Counted from the first letter of the stretch, positions 46,932-58,150 are shown. The stretch is 64,000 bases of DNA from Polytrichum commune (GCA_950295325.1 OX485803.1:4526001-4590000); one strand, 5' to 3'. Notes: generated by a model not told the origin, from the letters alone. Program-made: numbers and translations.

Positions 46932-47024
46932 CGCCGATTTGGGCAAACCAACCCATACACTCGTTCCTTGTCGGATGCCTAAACCCTTGCTTCCAATGAA
47001 CTAGTGTGCAGGTTGGTTCGCCCC
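46932..47024 (-). pseudogene. Conserved coding-like fragment R, copy 2
   Basis: The minus strand encodes GEPTCTLVHWKQGFRHPTRN and then ECMGWFAQIG, similar to the plus-strand fragment at 34539-34673. It joins a GC-rich repeat on its 5' side. The protein family is not recognised. Confidence 0.45.
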
Positions 47025-47059
47025 AACCCACAAACCCCTCGCTGAGTGAGTCTAGCTGA

Positions 47060-47722
47060 TACACTAGCCACACCGGTGGGTCTATCCGGGGCCCACCCAA
47101 CCCGGCCGGTGCAGGCCCCCCCCCCCCCGGATAGTGGACCGGCCATCCGGGCGGCAACCCCGAGCACTAGGGACACCGTCCCAAAGGGCCTTTTTCTGGC
47201 TGGATGCAGAGTGTGAGCCCTACATCCAGCTAGCCGGGGCCCTTTGGGACGGTGTCTTTAATGCTCAGGGTTGCCGCCTGGATGGCTGGTCCACTATTCG
47301 GGGGGGGGGGGGGGGCTGCACCGGCCGGACCAGCTGGGCCTCGGATGGACCCCCGGTGTGGCAACTCTATGAGGGAGTTTGTGGTGATCGACAATGCGCC
47401 CTACATCCAACTAGCCGGGGCCCTTTGGGACGGTGTCCCTAGTGCTCGGGGTTGCCGCCTGGATGGCCGGTCCACTATCTGGGGGGGGGGGACTGCACCG
47501 GTCGGACTGGCTGGGCCTTAGCTGGACCCCCGGTGTGGCAACTCTATGAGGGAGTTTGTGGTGATCGACAGTGAGCCCTACATCCAACCAGCCCGGGCCC
47601 TTTGGGACGGTGTCCCTAGTGCTCAGGGTTGCCGCCTAGATGACCGGTCCACTATCCGGGGGGGCTTGCACCGGCTGGACCCCCGATGTGGCAGCTCTAT
47701 GAGGGAGTTTGTGGTGATGAGA
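47060..47722. repeat. GC-rich tandem array with one inverted copy
   Basis: Three direct units (from about 47221, 47401 and 47578; period about 178, the last shortened) share CTACATCCA, CGGGGCCCTTTGGGACGGTG, GGTTGCCGCCT, GGTCCACTATC, a G-run of 6-14 bases and GGCAACTCTATGAGGGAGTT. Before them lies an inverted copy (47060-47195). The open frames through the units are a consequence of the repeat and not evidence of a protein. Confidence 0.85.
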
Positions 47723-47982
47723 GTTGGCTTGAGGGGAGGGGAGGGGAGGGTACGAAGTACAGTACATTCGACGATCCTCCAGTCCTCCTCCTCCTGCTGT
47801 TTACAGCAGAATGACGGTGCCAAAGCAACCTAAGTTAGGGACTGGACACCTGCTCTCTTCTCAGGTAGTGAGAACAGGAGTTGAAACAAATTCCACTTGG
47901 CACCCCCTGAGTGGTGAACACATCTCTGGAGCCTCCCACTTCTGCAGGCGTCCACTTGGCATGACCCCAACAAATCGACTTG

Positions 47983-47983
47983 G

Positions 47984-48014
<31 letters not shown>

Positions 48015-48036
48015 TTGATAGATTAATAGATAGATA
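47983..48036. repeat. (GACA)n then (GATA)n microsatellite
   Basis: Eight GACA units are followed by degenerate GATA units. No SINE body is attached on either side. Confidence 0.92.
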
Positions 48037-48151
48037 CCACTGTCTTAATAAAACACCTAATTCAATAAACAAAATAACTCCACCCTGCAGCCCCTCCCTC
48101 CCTGGCTTGAGAGTCTGGCCTTCTACCAGCACTACACTTGCCACTTATGTT

Positions 48152-48479
48152 ATGGCCCAAGGTCAAACTGAGCCGTGATTTCAATGTCTCTCATTGGTCG
48201 GAAAGGTCTAAGACCCTCTGAGTCCATTTCACGTTAGAAGGTGAAGGCCTACTTGAATTGCCCGAAGAAATTCTCATGGATGAAATGTGTGTATGGGTTG
48301 TTACATGACGGACTGCAAATAATGTTTCATGGTCTGTTGGAATTTGTGTTAGGTCCATGTCTAAGAGGTAAGCCGAATGTAAAGGATGGTAGATCGTGTT
48401 GGTGGTACAATCTTTGGATGAGAATCAAGGGTTCTCATAGTTACGTGGTCACAACCCATGGCTTGTGTGTGAAGCGGCC
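48152..48479. mobile_element. Tourist-like MITE, diverged family C copy
   Basis: The interior follows family C order (CTCTCATTGG, TTTCACGTTAGAAGGTGAAG, CATGGTCTGTTGGAATTTG, GATGAGAATCAAGG) and ends TTGTGTGTGAAGCGGCC. Both termini and the target triplet are mutated. Confidence 0.68.
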
Positions 48480-48551
48480 TTGAGGTTTAGGGTGCATTTA
48501 CACTAGGGACAGGGTCCAATAAACTCGGGTTTCAAAACACCCGTTGAGTCC

Positions 48552-48975
48552 TAGGGGGTGGACTCTTCATTGGAAACCTAAATGACGTGTGTGGGTCTCT
48601 GTCTACGAGAAGGTTATAGAGAAAAATATATGTGCACATACCAATGGCAGGCTAGAAAATGGTTTTATGCATTTATACTAAGCTTTTTTAATTTAATGTG
48701 GTAAATGCCTCCACTACATATAAAAAATATAAATCATGAACCGAATATGCCTTCATTACATGTGAAATCCATGATCGCTCTCTAATGAGAAAATCATTGA
48801 AATTTTTATCAATCATAGCATGTAACTCAATGATTGCATTAAGCAAACAAAGACAAGAGCAATCTCTAGAGAGCAAAACTCAAGGGAGCCCATGAGCACT
48901 CCAAGAGCATGTAGCTTGTCCCATAACCCAAATGCGAACCCTAAAAAAAATGAACAAAGGAGTCATTGATGACTA
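48552..48975. repeat. Dispersed repeat family E, copy 2
   Basis: It is a parallel copy of 40632-41090 with roughly three quarters of positions matching by eye. Confidence 0.75.
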
Positions 48976-49099
48976 TTCCCATTGGCTTATGGGAAGCATG
49001 TCCTAAACACGCCCCCTCCCAAAATTCTAAAATGAAGTAACACCCTCACACAATACAATGACATGATGTTCGTTTCAAGTCCAAGAAGCCAAAAGGGAT

Positions 49100-49330
49100 A
49101 TGGGTTTAGAAGTACATCAAGGTGGAGTCAATAAGGCTAATTCCATAGAGTACCAGGGTACAATGGCCTCTATGAGGTTACAACCAACACCAATATGAAT
49201 ACCAAATTGGTAGGAAAATTTGAGGCTACCTCACCCTACATTCTGAAATAGGAAAGTAAACCTCTCTAAAAGTGTTGTCAAGGTGATATTCCAACACAAA
49301 GTGTGCTTCATTTACAATTACATTCTGCTA
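49100..49330 (-). pseudogene. LINE reverse transcriptase C-terminal fragment, copy 1
   Basis: The minus strand encodes EAHFVLEYHLDNTFREVYFP with a stop shortly after. This matches the zinc-binding C-terminal region of plant LINE polymerases (HFVLECPLYN in intact members); the second cysteine is lost. The parallel fragment at 63320-63560 is better preserved. Confidence 0.62.
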
Positions 49331-49963
49331 CAATTTAGTGTCCCTTGAAATTGGGATAGTTGACCGCTGCTAGATGCAATAGCGAGTCATAAGTTGAGTT
49401 GCATTAAAAAACAATGTTTTAATGTTGTGACGATGACAAAGGTTGCTTCAAGTATGCTTCACAAAAAAAACAAAAAAATGTCCTTGATGACAAGGAAGTC
49501 TAGCTAAGGTAGATGGTTTAGCATCTTTTGCATACGAAATTCATAATTATTTGTCAAATGCTAAAGAACATCATCCAAAATGTTAAAACGAGCAATAGTA
49601 TATACACATATGCTTAACATTGAACTTCTAGATGATTGTGAAACCGTTTTCAGCAAATTTGTTTTGTGTTTATGGACCCCTAACCTCCCGCCCTTCACAA
49701 GTTATAATCTTTGCATTTGTAGACACAAGAATTACATGTTGTTTTTAGGAAAACACAATAAACGTGGGCTTCCAAGCATCCTTACAGATCAATTCCACAT
49801 GTGCATCACGGATTGGCCATTAGAGGTGGCCAAATTAAATGTTTTGTTTTAAGCAATCTTGTTGTTAGGGTTTAGGGTCTTTTGTTGAGGTGGCGGTTTT
49901 AGCATGCACTATTCACCTTGAGTGCAATATTAATTAAATCCTATAGTTGGGGCCTTGCAAATA

Positions 49964-50463
49964 GGGTTTTAACTAACTTCATGGTCACACTTCCATGGTC
50001 AAGTTTTTGAAAGAATGCAAAGTAAAAGCCTTTGGGCTCCTCACTAGGTGTAAACTAGCGGTTGTGTTGAATTTTTTCCTAGTATATGGTCAAAAATGAA
50101 AGTTTTGGATTTTTTTTCATGTTTTACCTTCTCCCCGTCTTTCTCCCTTCTCTCTTCTTAACTACAATAGTGTTTGGAAAGAAGAAAGAAGAATCGATTA
50201 AAAAAATTAAAACAACATTTCTCCACCATGGTCCCCAAACTGTTGCAGAGAGAGAATTTTTCGCCTTTCACCACCACAAAACCCATTAGACCATGACATT
50301 GGATAACTTAGGCATGAAAAACATGCTTTTTAGAAACTTCAAGCTTTATGGTCACTATGAAATTTTTTTCTTGATGTACACTGAAGTGGGATGAATCCAA
50401 TGACCAATCAAATATTTTAGGGGAACAAGGGACGACTTCATGGTCCATGATGTAAACAACCCC
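49964..50463. mobile_element. Tourist-like MITE, family F copy 2
   Basis: The right end (ACTTCATGGTCCATGATGTA, then AACAACCCC) matches the family F terminus. The left end is decayed. The interior shares CCATGGTCCCC, TTTCACCACCACAAAACCC and ATTTTAGGGG in order with 6062-6635. Confidence 0.7.
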
Positions 50464-51736
50464 TAAATCCACACTCATGCAAATACCTATCATCAGGTCA
50501 TGTATGCTAAAGTCAATGTAGAGAGTCACAATATATAGAGTCATTGACGCATTATTTTACTCCTACAAGTTGGTTAACTTTACTGCACTTTCGAAGGATC
50601 TTGTCCAATTCAAATGCACCTTTGTAGGGCCATGCTAGACACATAATACAATTTTTTTTTTGGCTATAACCTTATAGCAAGTAAAAAAGTACTTAGTAGA
50701 TGAAGTAGTAGATAAGCCATAAGCAAGAGCATTGAGGAATCAAGTGTGATGCTTGAGATTTGATAGAATTTAAGAATGAGTGATATTGCTACATGTGATT
50801 TGGAAATAATTTGATACATCAATATAAAAATGACATTTAGACCTTTAGCAAGTTTTGTTGGTCTTGCTTTTCAAATGTGATGTGAATGGTTGTAATTTGC
50901 ATGAATGACATTGTAGTCCAAATAGCCGTACACTTAATTAGTTTGTAGTCTTGCCTACTTAAGAGACAGTAGAATGTGGAGTGAAACAAAGAAAGTATGT
51001 ATGTGAGTCTAGTGATTGGATTAATCAAAATTTGAGATGAGTTGCTCAAGTGAACCAAAGTGGTGATAATCAAATTATGATATAAATAAAGCCGAAATTG
51101 GCTATAGACATTGTGGAAAAGGAACATGGTGGACCTATGTTAATTTAGAAGAACTTTGGAAGGAGCATCTTGATTATAACCAATGCGAATGGAAGTCCAA
51201 GAGCCATAGTCAGAGAGAAAGGCATAGCACCAGAGAAGAAACGTTGACCTTTCAATCAGCGTGATTGGAATGCCCGTTCGACCCACCCTTGATATTATGC
51301 CCTCAAGGCATAGCACCAACAATATAAGTGAATGAGATTTGAGGATACAAAGAAGCAATTTGTGGTAGCAACCTATTAGTGCCAATAAGCACAAAAGAAC
51401 AATTATAAGCCAATAGCATGTGCGAGGTTGAACTAAGAGAGTAGTGAGATATAACTAGCCTAAGAGAGGAAGGAGACGAAGCGAGGCAAATAAATGATGA
51501 ACAACAAGGAGAAGAGATCACCATAAATTTGTGAGGGCGATAAGCGTGTAAATAGAATGGATGTGATGCCTATATATGATAGGTTAGAGAGTGATGGGAC
51601 AGTGAGAGGAGTAATAATCATGATGAACACGATATTCAATATTTTGAGAGAGTGGGATCCTCTCAAAGTAATATTGGCCATCTGGACACCTAAAAGTCAT
51701 GTTAGGTTGATAAATACTAGATTATACTTCATACGT
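50464..51736. other. No gene seen
   Basis: AT-rich with several short minus-strand frames (51140-51394, 51303-51524 and 51460-51681) that overlap and have no motif. Confidence 0.5.
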
Positions 51737-52017
51737 GTAGTTTCCATTAAAATGAGAGCATGTTAAGCTGGGAAATCGACTCATTTAGGTTGAGTTGACC
51801 TAAATGAGGACAATATTTTGTCAATTTAGGTTGAGTCGACCTAAATGAGGACAATATGTTAGTCAATTTAGGTTGAGTCGACCTAAATGAGGACAATATG
51901 TTAGTCAATTTAGGTTGAGTCGACCTAAATGAGGACAATATGTTGTCAATTTAGGTTGAGTCGATCTAAATGAGTCGATTTCCCAGCTTAACATACTCTC
52001 ATTTTAATGGAAACTAC
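51737..52017. mobile_element. 281-bp foldback with five internal ~42-bp hairpin repeats
   Basis: The outer 52 bases on each side (51737-51788 and 51966-52017) are inverted copies with one mismatch; they begin GTAGTTTCCATTAAAATGAG. Between them lie four complete and one partial head-to-tail units of 41-42 bases, starting at 51783, 51824, 51866, 51908 and 51949. Each unit can itself form a hairpin: ATTTAGGT, TGAGTCG, ACCTAAAT. No target duplication is seen. The Ser/Phe/Arg repeat protein readable on the minus strand is an artefact of the tandem array. Confidence 0.82.
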
Positions 52018-52318
52018 GGTGGAATTTACGGCGGAAAATCAAATGTTATTTTTTTACTTGTACTCTACAACTTTCCAGTGGTTTTCATTTCATTCTTGGA
52101 TTAATAGTTTGCTTTATGTACTCTCAATTCACTGGAAAACTCTCATTTTAATGAATATTGTGTTGATGATGTTTGGTCAATGAGAAGTCGAATCAAATAC
52201 GATAATACCTTGATATGATTATCAACAAATTTTGTGATGATTTGTATTAGGTTAAGCTAAGAATTAAGGCTAGCCACCTTCTGACTAAATAACTATGCCT
52301 CATATATATATATATATA

Positions 52319-52349
<31 letters not shown>

Positions 52350-53040
52350 TGGAGTTATTGTAGAAATAGAGTGAGCCATTGTGTGTTGTGTGGCAATTAA
52401 GGATAAGAGGTACGTGAATTCTTCATTTAAAAAGAATTGAGGATAAAGGAAAGGAAGAGGCAATTTGATTTGTGTTTGACTCAATCTAAGTTCACTTTAA
52501 TTGAGGAAAACAATACTAAACTAAACGGTTGAAAATCCATTAGAAGACTATGACCAACACAAAAGGCATTTGCCAAAGTTAAAAGAGCTTCATGATTGAA
52601 GTAGAAGCATGTCATTAAGTTCTTAGGAGTCGTTAGATAGGACATTGTTGCCCATGACTAAAAGATGCATGATTTAATCTTAAGAGGGAAAGCAATGAGT
52701 GATGCACCTTACCAATGGGAAGTTGAAAGAAAGAACCATAGATTGTTATGGAATTCCTTAAACCAATGTGACATTTATCCATATAGGCACTTCTTGAGAT
52801 TTAGTACCTTGGGTTGTTGTTATTTTGTTTTAACCCACAACAAAAACCTAAACTACACCCACCTTTATGAGTTGGCCTCCCACCCAACATTACCTGAGGT
52901 GAATTGTACTAGAGCATGATTTATGTTTCGTATTGTTCTAGAAGATTTGACCCCGCAATTGACAACAAAAACCTCAAATTAGTCCAGTTCAACCCACTTA
53001 GTAAGAGTCAACCATAAATCTATGGGGCTTGAGATTTCAC
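52018..53040. other. No gene seen; holds a TA/TG microsatellite
   Basis: A further copy of CTCTCATTTTAATG lies at about 52141, near the preceding foldback. The 84-codon plus-strand frame at 52665-52919 is not supported by any motif I trust. Confidence 0.5.
52302..52349. repeat. (TA)n(TG)n microsatellite
   Basis: About nine TA and fourteen TG units are adjacent; seen directly. Confidence 0.95.
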
Positions 53041-53043
53041 TAA

Positions 53044-53527
53044 GGGCAAGCCCAATGGCCCTGCACTTGCATCCGCATCTGCGTTTTCTCATCCGCGATG
53101 CGGATGCAGATGCAGGTTTAGGCCCCAGTGGTTTTAATTTCTGCAAATCTCGGTTGAGAATGAGTGCAGGGAGTGCTGATCTGCCTGCATAACTCAACAT
53201 TATGCAGGGACCCTGCTATTCGAATAGGACAAGCCACTTTAAGTACACTTCCTAGATAAAACGAGGAAATGGTGACTTTGTAGTTAACTTCTTTTTAACA
53301 TTGGGTAGAAGAGGGAAGGGTTTGACATTGCTACTTACGAATGCTCTGATTTTCTCTAACCAAATTGAGTAAAGTGGAGCATAATTACAGTTTAGATAAA
53401 GTAGTTTACATGGCGTGGTAAGGGTGATGAGTGGGTGGCTTCCCTGCATCTGCTCTTGCATCCTGGATGGAGGCCACTTTCTGTTTTCGGATGCGAATGC
53501 AGATGCAGGCAGTGACTGGGCTTGCTC
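53044..53527. mobile_element. Tourist-like MITE, family K
   Basis: TAA flanks both sides (53041-53043 and 53528-53530). The ends are GGGCAAGCCCAATGG and (complement of the right) GAGCAAGCCCAGTCACTG. Near both ends are CATCCGCATCTGC-type words, and the left one forms a tight hairpin (53061-53117). There is no transposase in its 484 bp. Confidence 0.83.
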
Positions 53528-53530
53528 TAA

Positions 53531-55195
53531 ACCTCAATTCCCTTCATAATGTTGGTGGGACCCATGTCAAAGAGGTGGGTGTCTAGCCACGGCCCTTTTA
53601 AAAGGGACATGTAATACCAATAATATCACTAAAACCACTTGCAAACTCCTAAAAGTAATGGTTTGGACTCATGTGAGAATTCGGAGGGAATGTGCTTTAG
53701 TCCGACATTTACTTTATTGTAAAGTGCGGATCAACTTGCAGATGGGTCCACCACAAATGCAAGCCAAAGGGTGGACTAGTAAGTTAACCGCCGTGAAACT
53801 ACTACTAAGGGAAGTGGCACATTATAATAGGTGAACTTGGCACTCCCTTAAGCACGGTGAAACTACTAAGGGAAGTGGCATATATATGACGGGTTGCAAG
53901 TAACATCCAAAAGAATTGCTATGGAATAGTTTGTGAAATTGGAGTACATACTAAAAGTGCATGATACGGACTCGTTCAATTTCCTTATTATTCATTCAGT
54001 CGAGATCCCCTGTTGCAAGCCAATGGGTCCACCACGATTGAAAGCAAAAGAGTGGGTGGAGTAGTAACTTAACAACCGGGAAGCTACTTAGATTATAGTG
54101 ACTACTTTGGGTCACATTATTAACGAGATATCCACACAAAAAAAGATTAGGAAATGTACTATAGGTAGCACATTATTTACCAACCCACACTATATAACAT
54201 TGGGGGGGTCCAAGAAAGAAATGATCATATTTTTTTTCAATTCTCGTTTGTTTTGCACTTGCAAATAATTTGTTTTGTAAAACTTCTCGTGCTCTTCATA
54301 AAGACACTAAGATCACCTCCTAACTCTCAATTATTTGGACACAATGGCGATTCAAGATCAGTTGCATCTACCTTCATGTCTATATTTTGATGTTCCTTGC
54401 TCCAATCTTGAGCTTGGAAATTGAGTTTTGGTCTTTGGATTCACATTTTCATCTGCTTTCAATTGACGCTTCACCCACAACTAAAACATGGAAAAAAAAT
54501 CAGAACATGGTCGAAGATTTTGGTGTAACTAGCATTGCATGTTGTTTTCATACGTGATGGTGTACACTGTGGGCCATACTATAGGGTGCGAAGGGTAAGT
54601 CACACCATACACACTACAAGCAAATTAGTCCTAGCCAATTGTCCCGCGTCACTAAGAACTTGTCCTACATCACAATGGTAAATTTACATCATTTTTCCAC
54701 CGACACATGGCTTTCTCCTAGGACTCATACACTCACAGTGACATACTATGCCCACAATGTTTGTCATAATCAGCCACTACAAACATACGAGACTTGGGCA
54801 ACACAACCTATGTAAATGAGAACCGTCCCAACAACGTCACCCAAAAAATTGCAAATCTATCACAAGCTACATATAGTTAAGTTGTAGATTTCACCAATGG
54901 TGGATGTGGTGTATACATGTAAGAAGTGTTGGTTAGATGAGAAGAGAAACACTTGGCTCGCATTTAGAAGCCTAAGTTAGCGCCGCCTTCTTGGAGAGAG
55001 AAAGAGAATGAATTAAGTGTAGTCAGGGCCTGCCGGAACAGGCCTTGAAAGTTGGGCCCTAATGGGACACTTGGCCCCGAAACATGAGGTTAAAGGATTC
55101 TGGAGCACCTGCTATTTAGTGGTACCATGTGTTGGTACACGAGTCCGGGTGTGAGGTGTCCCATTTGAGACAAGAAGTGGGAATGGCACCTAAGC
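53531..55195. repeat. Degenerate direct repeats, no gene
   Basis: TGGGTCCACCAC with following AGTAAGTTAAC/AGTAACTTAAC words occurs at 53745 and 54025. ACTACTAAGGGAAGTGGCA occurs twice at about 53800-53880. CACTACAAGCAAATTAG at 54614 resembles a CACTA terminus but has no partner. No coding frame is convincing. Confidence 0.5.
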
Positions 55196-55965
55196 TTATG
55201 TATTGCACATGGCCGGATGCCAAAGCATCCACAACGAGCTTTTGAAGAAGGGGTCCCATGATAGGATAAGGGCCGGGGCCTGCGACCTGCAAACCTTGGG
55301 CAACCCTAGAAAATATTGTTTGGAACTCGACCCAAAAATGTTTCCTGCCCCGCCCAACTTCATATTACAGTTGTCCTTGCATTCTTGAAGGCCCACTAGT
55401 CCACAAAACCTATGTTGAGTGCACGTCAACTTCAAGACCCGAAATCCAGTATATATCTTCAGTTCCACTTAGTGAATTAGCAATTGATTTGGATTTCATT
55501 CCTGAAGTGAAATTGTCAATAAAGTATGTGATTAACTTGGATGTTAAAGATATGAAAAATTCCTCATTAGCATTAAGGTGATGATTTGTGACTTACCATT
55601 TGGGAGTGCCTTTGTTATTTACAAACTAAGCTTAAAATAGTTTTTTGATTTTAGCTAATGTGTCTTATAGATTTTAACTATTGCCTTCTCTTTTAAACAA
55701 GTAAAAATCTACAAGTATTCATACACCTTCAGGCTAATGAAGCGCAATCAAACGTATGGGTATTGATGTGCATTCAATATGGTCCGGTGGAATGGGTGGC
55801 CTTTAAGAATGCAAGGACAACTCTTTTTTGGAGTAGGGCATGGCGGATAACGTTTTCTGGGACTACCCAAGGGTTGCAGATTGCAAGCCTTGGCCCTTAT
55901 CCTATCATGTGATCCCTTCTTTAAAAGCTCATTGGGGGTGCTTTAGCGTCCGGCATGCACGTGTA
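55196..55965. repeat. Long inverted repeat (arms ~180-220 bp, loop ~370 bp)
   Basis: The arm at about 55204-55420 is the inverted copy of 55790-55965. Shared words in arm 2 orientation are AAGAATGCAAGGACAACT, GGCCCTTATCCTATCATG and AAAAGCTC. Differences are spread throughout with small gaps. A transcript would form a long imperfect hairpin. A 148-codon plus-strand frame starts inside arm 2 (55840-56286) without a recognisable domain. Confidence 0.8.
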
Positions 55966-56189
55966 CTGTTCACCCTTTACAAAATCGCCCCCAAGAACCC
56001 CACAAGTCATTTCATGAAGAAAGAAAACCATCCCATGCGGCATCAGGGCAATGGTGAAGTTTTTGTTCATTTTTATTTTTTTTACTGGCATTGGGGTGCA
56101 ATGTTTATGACTTCCCTTGTAATGCGATTGAAATTTGGATTTCACCCCCAAGAGGAATGTAATTTTATTGGTTTTTTGATCCTTCCCTG

Positions 56190-56338
56190 CCATAACATTA
56201 CTCAGTTGATGAGCTATGTTCATGGGTCCAACAGTAGATTCGCGAATAAAAACTCCGGATGCCAAAATCCCACTACTTCAAACTAAATCTAAAGACATAA
56301 CAACTGAACATAGCTCATTTAGCTGAGTAATGTCATGG
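56190..56338. mobile_element. Short foldback MITE, family M
   Basis: The ends CCATAACATTACTCAG and (complement of right) CCATGACATTACTCAG continue through GAGCTATGTTCA in both arms, pairing over about 36 bases around an 80-base centre. The termini resemble family N. Confidence 0.72.
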
Positions 56339-56663
56339 TGTTAGAGCCAAGCAACTGTACTCATGAACTCTTGCCTACAACACATATTGAGATCCTTCCA
56401 TTTGTTGGCAACCCTTTGTGTAGTGTTTAAGTTTTTTAATTTTTTTGGTGGATATTGAGGCCCCATGTTTTTTCGAGATAACCCTGAGCCTCATTTGGTG
56501 AAGCTAGTTTGATAAAGTGTAACCTGCCCATAACGAAATCAAATTTGAGATGTAAAAAATCACCTCATACATTATTTATCATGGTGAAAGTGAATATGTG
56601 AAAACATTGAGGGTCTATGCCCAATCCATCACCCAAAAATAGAAAATAACATTTTTGAGAGTT

Positions 56664-56953
56664 GCCCTAAGCATAAGTATTCCTCAATGACCAATAGCGT
56701 ACAAGTACCGTGAGGGAAAGGTGAAAAGAATCCTAAGAAAGGGAGTGCAATAGAAAACCTGAAATCCGATGCAAACAATTAGTCGAAGGACAAAGCAAGC
56801 TAAGTCTGAACAACGGGAAAGAAGAGATTGCGTTCTCTTCTGCGCCTCGTTATTCAGAACTTTCCACTCTAACGGCGTACCTTTTGCATAATGGGTCAGC
56901 GAGTAAATGGACACAACAAGCTTAAGCCATTAGGTGTAGGCGCAATGAAGTTG
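56664..56953 (+). pseudogene. Nuclear copy of mitochondrial 26S rRNA (NUMT)
   Basis: Core large-subunit rRNA words are present in the right order: AAGTATTCCTCAATGACC, GTACCGTGAGGGAAAGGTGA, GGGAGTGCAATAGAAAACCT, GAAATCCGATGC, AGTCGAAGGA, TAACGGCGTACCTTTTGCAT, GGGTCAGCGAG and TTAAGCCATTAGGTGTAGGC. The wording is that of plant mitochondrial rrn26 rather than chloroplast 23S or cytosolic 25S rRNA. The match begins and ends abruptly in AT-rich DNA and contains point changes (for example CATAATGGG and AGTAAATGG), so it is a decaying insertion of about 290 bases. Confidence 0.88.
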
Positions 56954-57269
56954 AAAGTAAATAAAGAATATTGCCCCATTGATCTTTGGCATCATTGGAT
57001 CATCTCAGATTTCAATGGATTTAATGTTTTCTCTCAAAGCATTGGATGTTCCTTCAAGTTAGTTAACACAAAGTAGTGCCCGATCATGGGGAAAAAGTTG
57101 TAGTAAAAGGGTTGAAAATTTACAAACATTGGAGGTGGTCTAAAATTTGAAGTTTCCATGGTACAGACCCTAAAGCAATAAAGGAGGGTTCAATTTGACG
57201 AAATTTCCAAAATTCTTTTTGGTTTTGGAAACTGCCACATGTATCCTATGCATACTTTTGAAAGGTTAG
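56954..57269. other. No gene seen
   Basis: Ordinary AT-rich sequence between the rRNA insertion and a family G repeat. Confidence 0.6.
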
Positions 57270-58150
57270 CAATGATTGCAGGGTGATAATCAAAGAACAA
57301 ACGGGGATCAAACACTATAAAGACACAAAGTTCAAAAGAAAGTGGACTATGTCTTCAAACTTTATTAATCACTTCTCACTCAATGGTGTACACAATTGGG
57401 AGGACGTATTAGAGCTTCAAGAGTCAATGCTGCAAAGTTAAAATCAATATCACGATGGAGTTGCTGCAATTGTTTTTACTAGGAAGTAAGTCCAAGAGTA
57501 CTAGAGGGGTTTAATGGGCCTTGTCTTATTCCATGTGCATTGGAGTTCATGTCATTGGAGTTTTGAAAACATGGTTGATTTTGCAGGACAATCACTACCT
57601 TGAGGCTTTCCTCAATGTTGAGTTCATCCAATTTTCAGACGGGTGGGGCAATTTCAAACTAAACTGAACGTGTATGCATCCATTTTACAATTCAGTTCAC
57701 AAACTGGTGGCAATGCTCTTATGTATTAAGGTAGGAATCAACAAACATGGACTTATGATAACAATAACTAAATTAGGGGAGGTTTGATTTCCAATCCATT
57801 TTTGCTAATGTGTCATCATAAGTTTGCTAATGCAACACAAGTTTCGTTGTGTGATTTTGATCAATAGAATTTGGACAATGTGATGATTGGATAGAATAAA
57901 CATCCACATACCTTATGCTTTGATTAAATATGGAGAGAGAGAAAGAATTTTCACATATGAGCGTATCTCTCATTCATCATACATGAGAAAAATTGTATAG
58001 TATGCAATCAAAACATTACTTTTTTTTTAGTTCACTTGACACCGAATTTAATCCCCGATTAATTTAGACGAATTTATTTGAGATGAATCATCCACAAAGT
58101 TATCATGGGTCAAGTTTTAATGTTTGAATGGATGAGAGGTGCCCTCGTAT
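57270..58150. repeat. Dispersed repeat family G, longest copy
   Basis: It shares ordered words with 36985-37680: AATCAAAGAACAAAC, ACACAATTGGGAGGAC, AATCAACAAACATG, TTTGCTAATGCAACA and ATGGATGAGAGGT. No coding frame. Confidence 0.7.

Noticed and set aside
47134-47833. Frames of 89-102 codons with repeated Leu/Asp/Gly words
   Set aside because: They follow the 178-bp GC-rich tandem array in different frames, so the repetition is at DNA level.
47983-48036. GACA/GATA run as another SINE tail
   Set aside because: No SINE stem or body lies next to it on either strand and no target duplication is seen.
51747-51938. Minus-strand repeat protein (LSSFRSTQPKLTNI)n
   Set aside because: It is the translation of the 42-bp tandem array; 42 is divisible by three, so the frame stays open without selection.
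52665-52919. Frame beginning MHDLILRGKA, suggestive of an NBS-LRR MHD motif
   Set aside because: Only a few residues fit, neighbouring frames are broken and no P-loop or LRR is seen nearby.
53061-53117. Resemblance of CTGCATCTGCA words to the moss/plant miR1030 or miR530 wording
   Set aside because: The similarity is a short low-complexity word, and the hairpin is the terminus of a MITE with TAA duplications.
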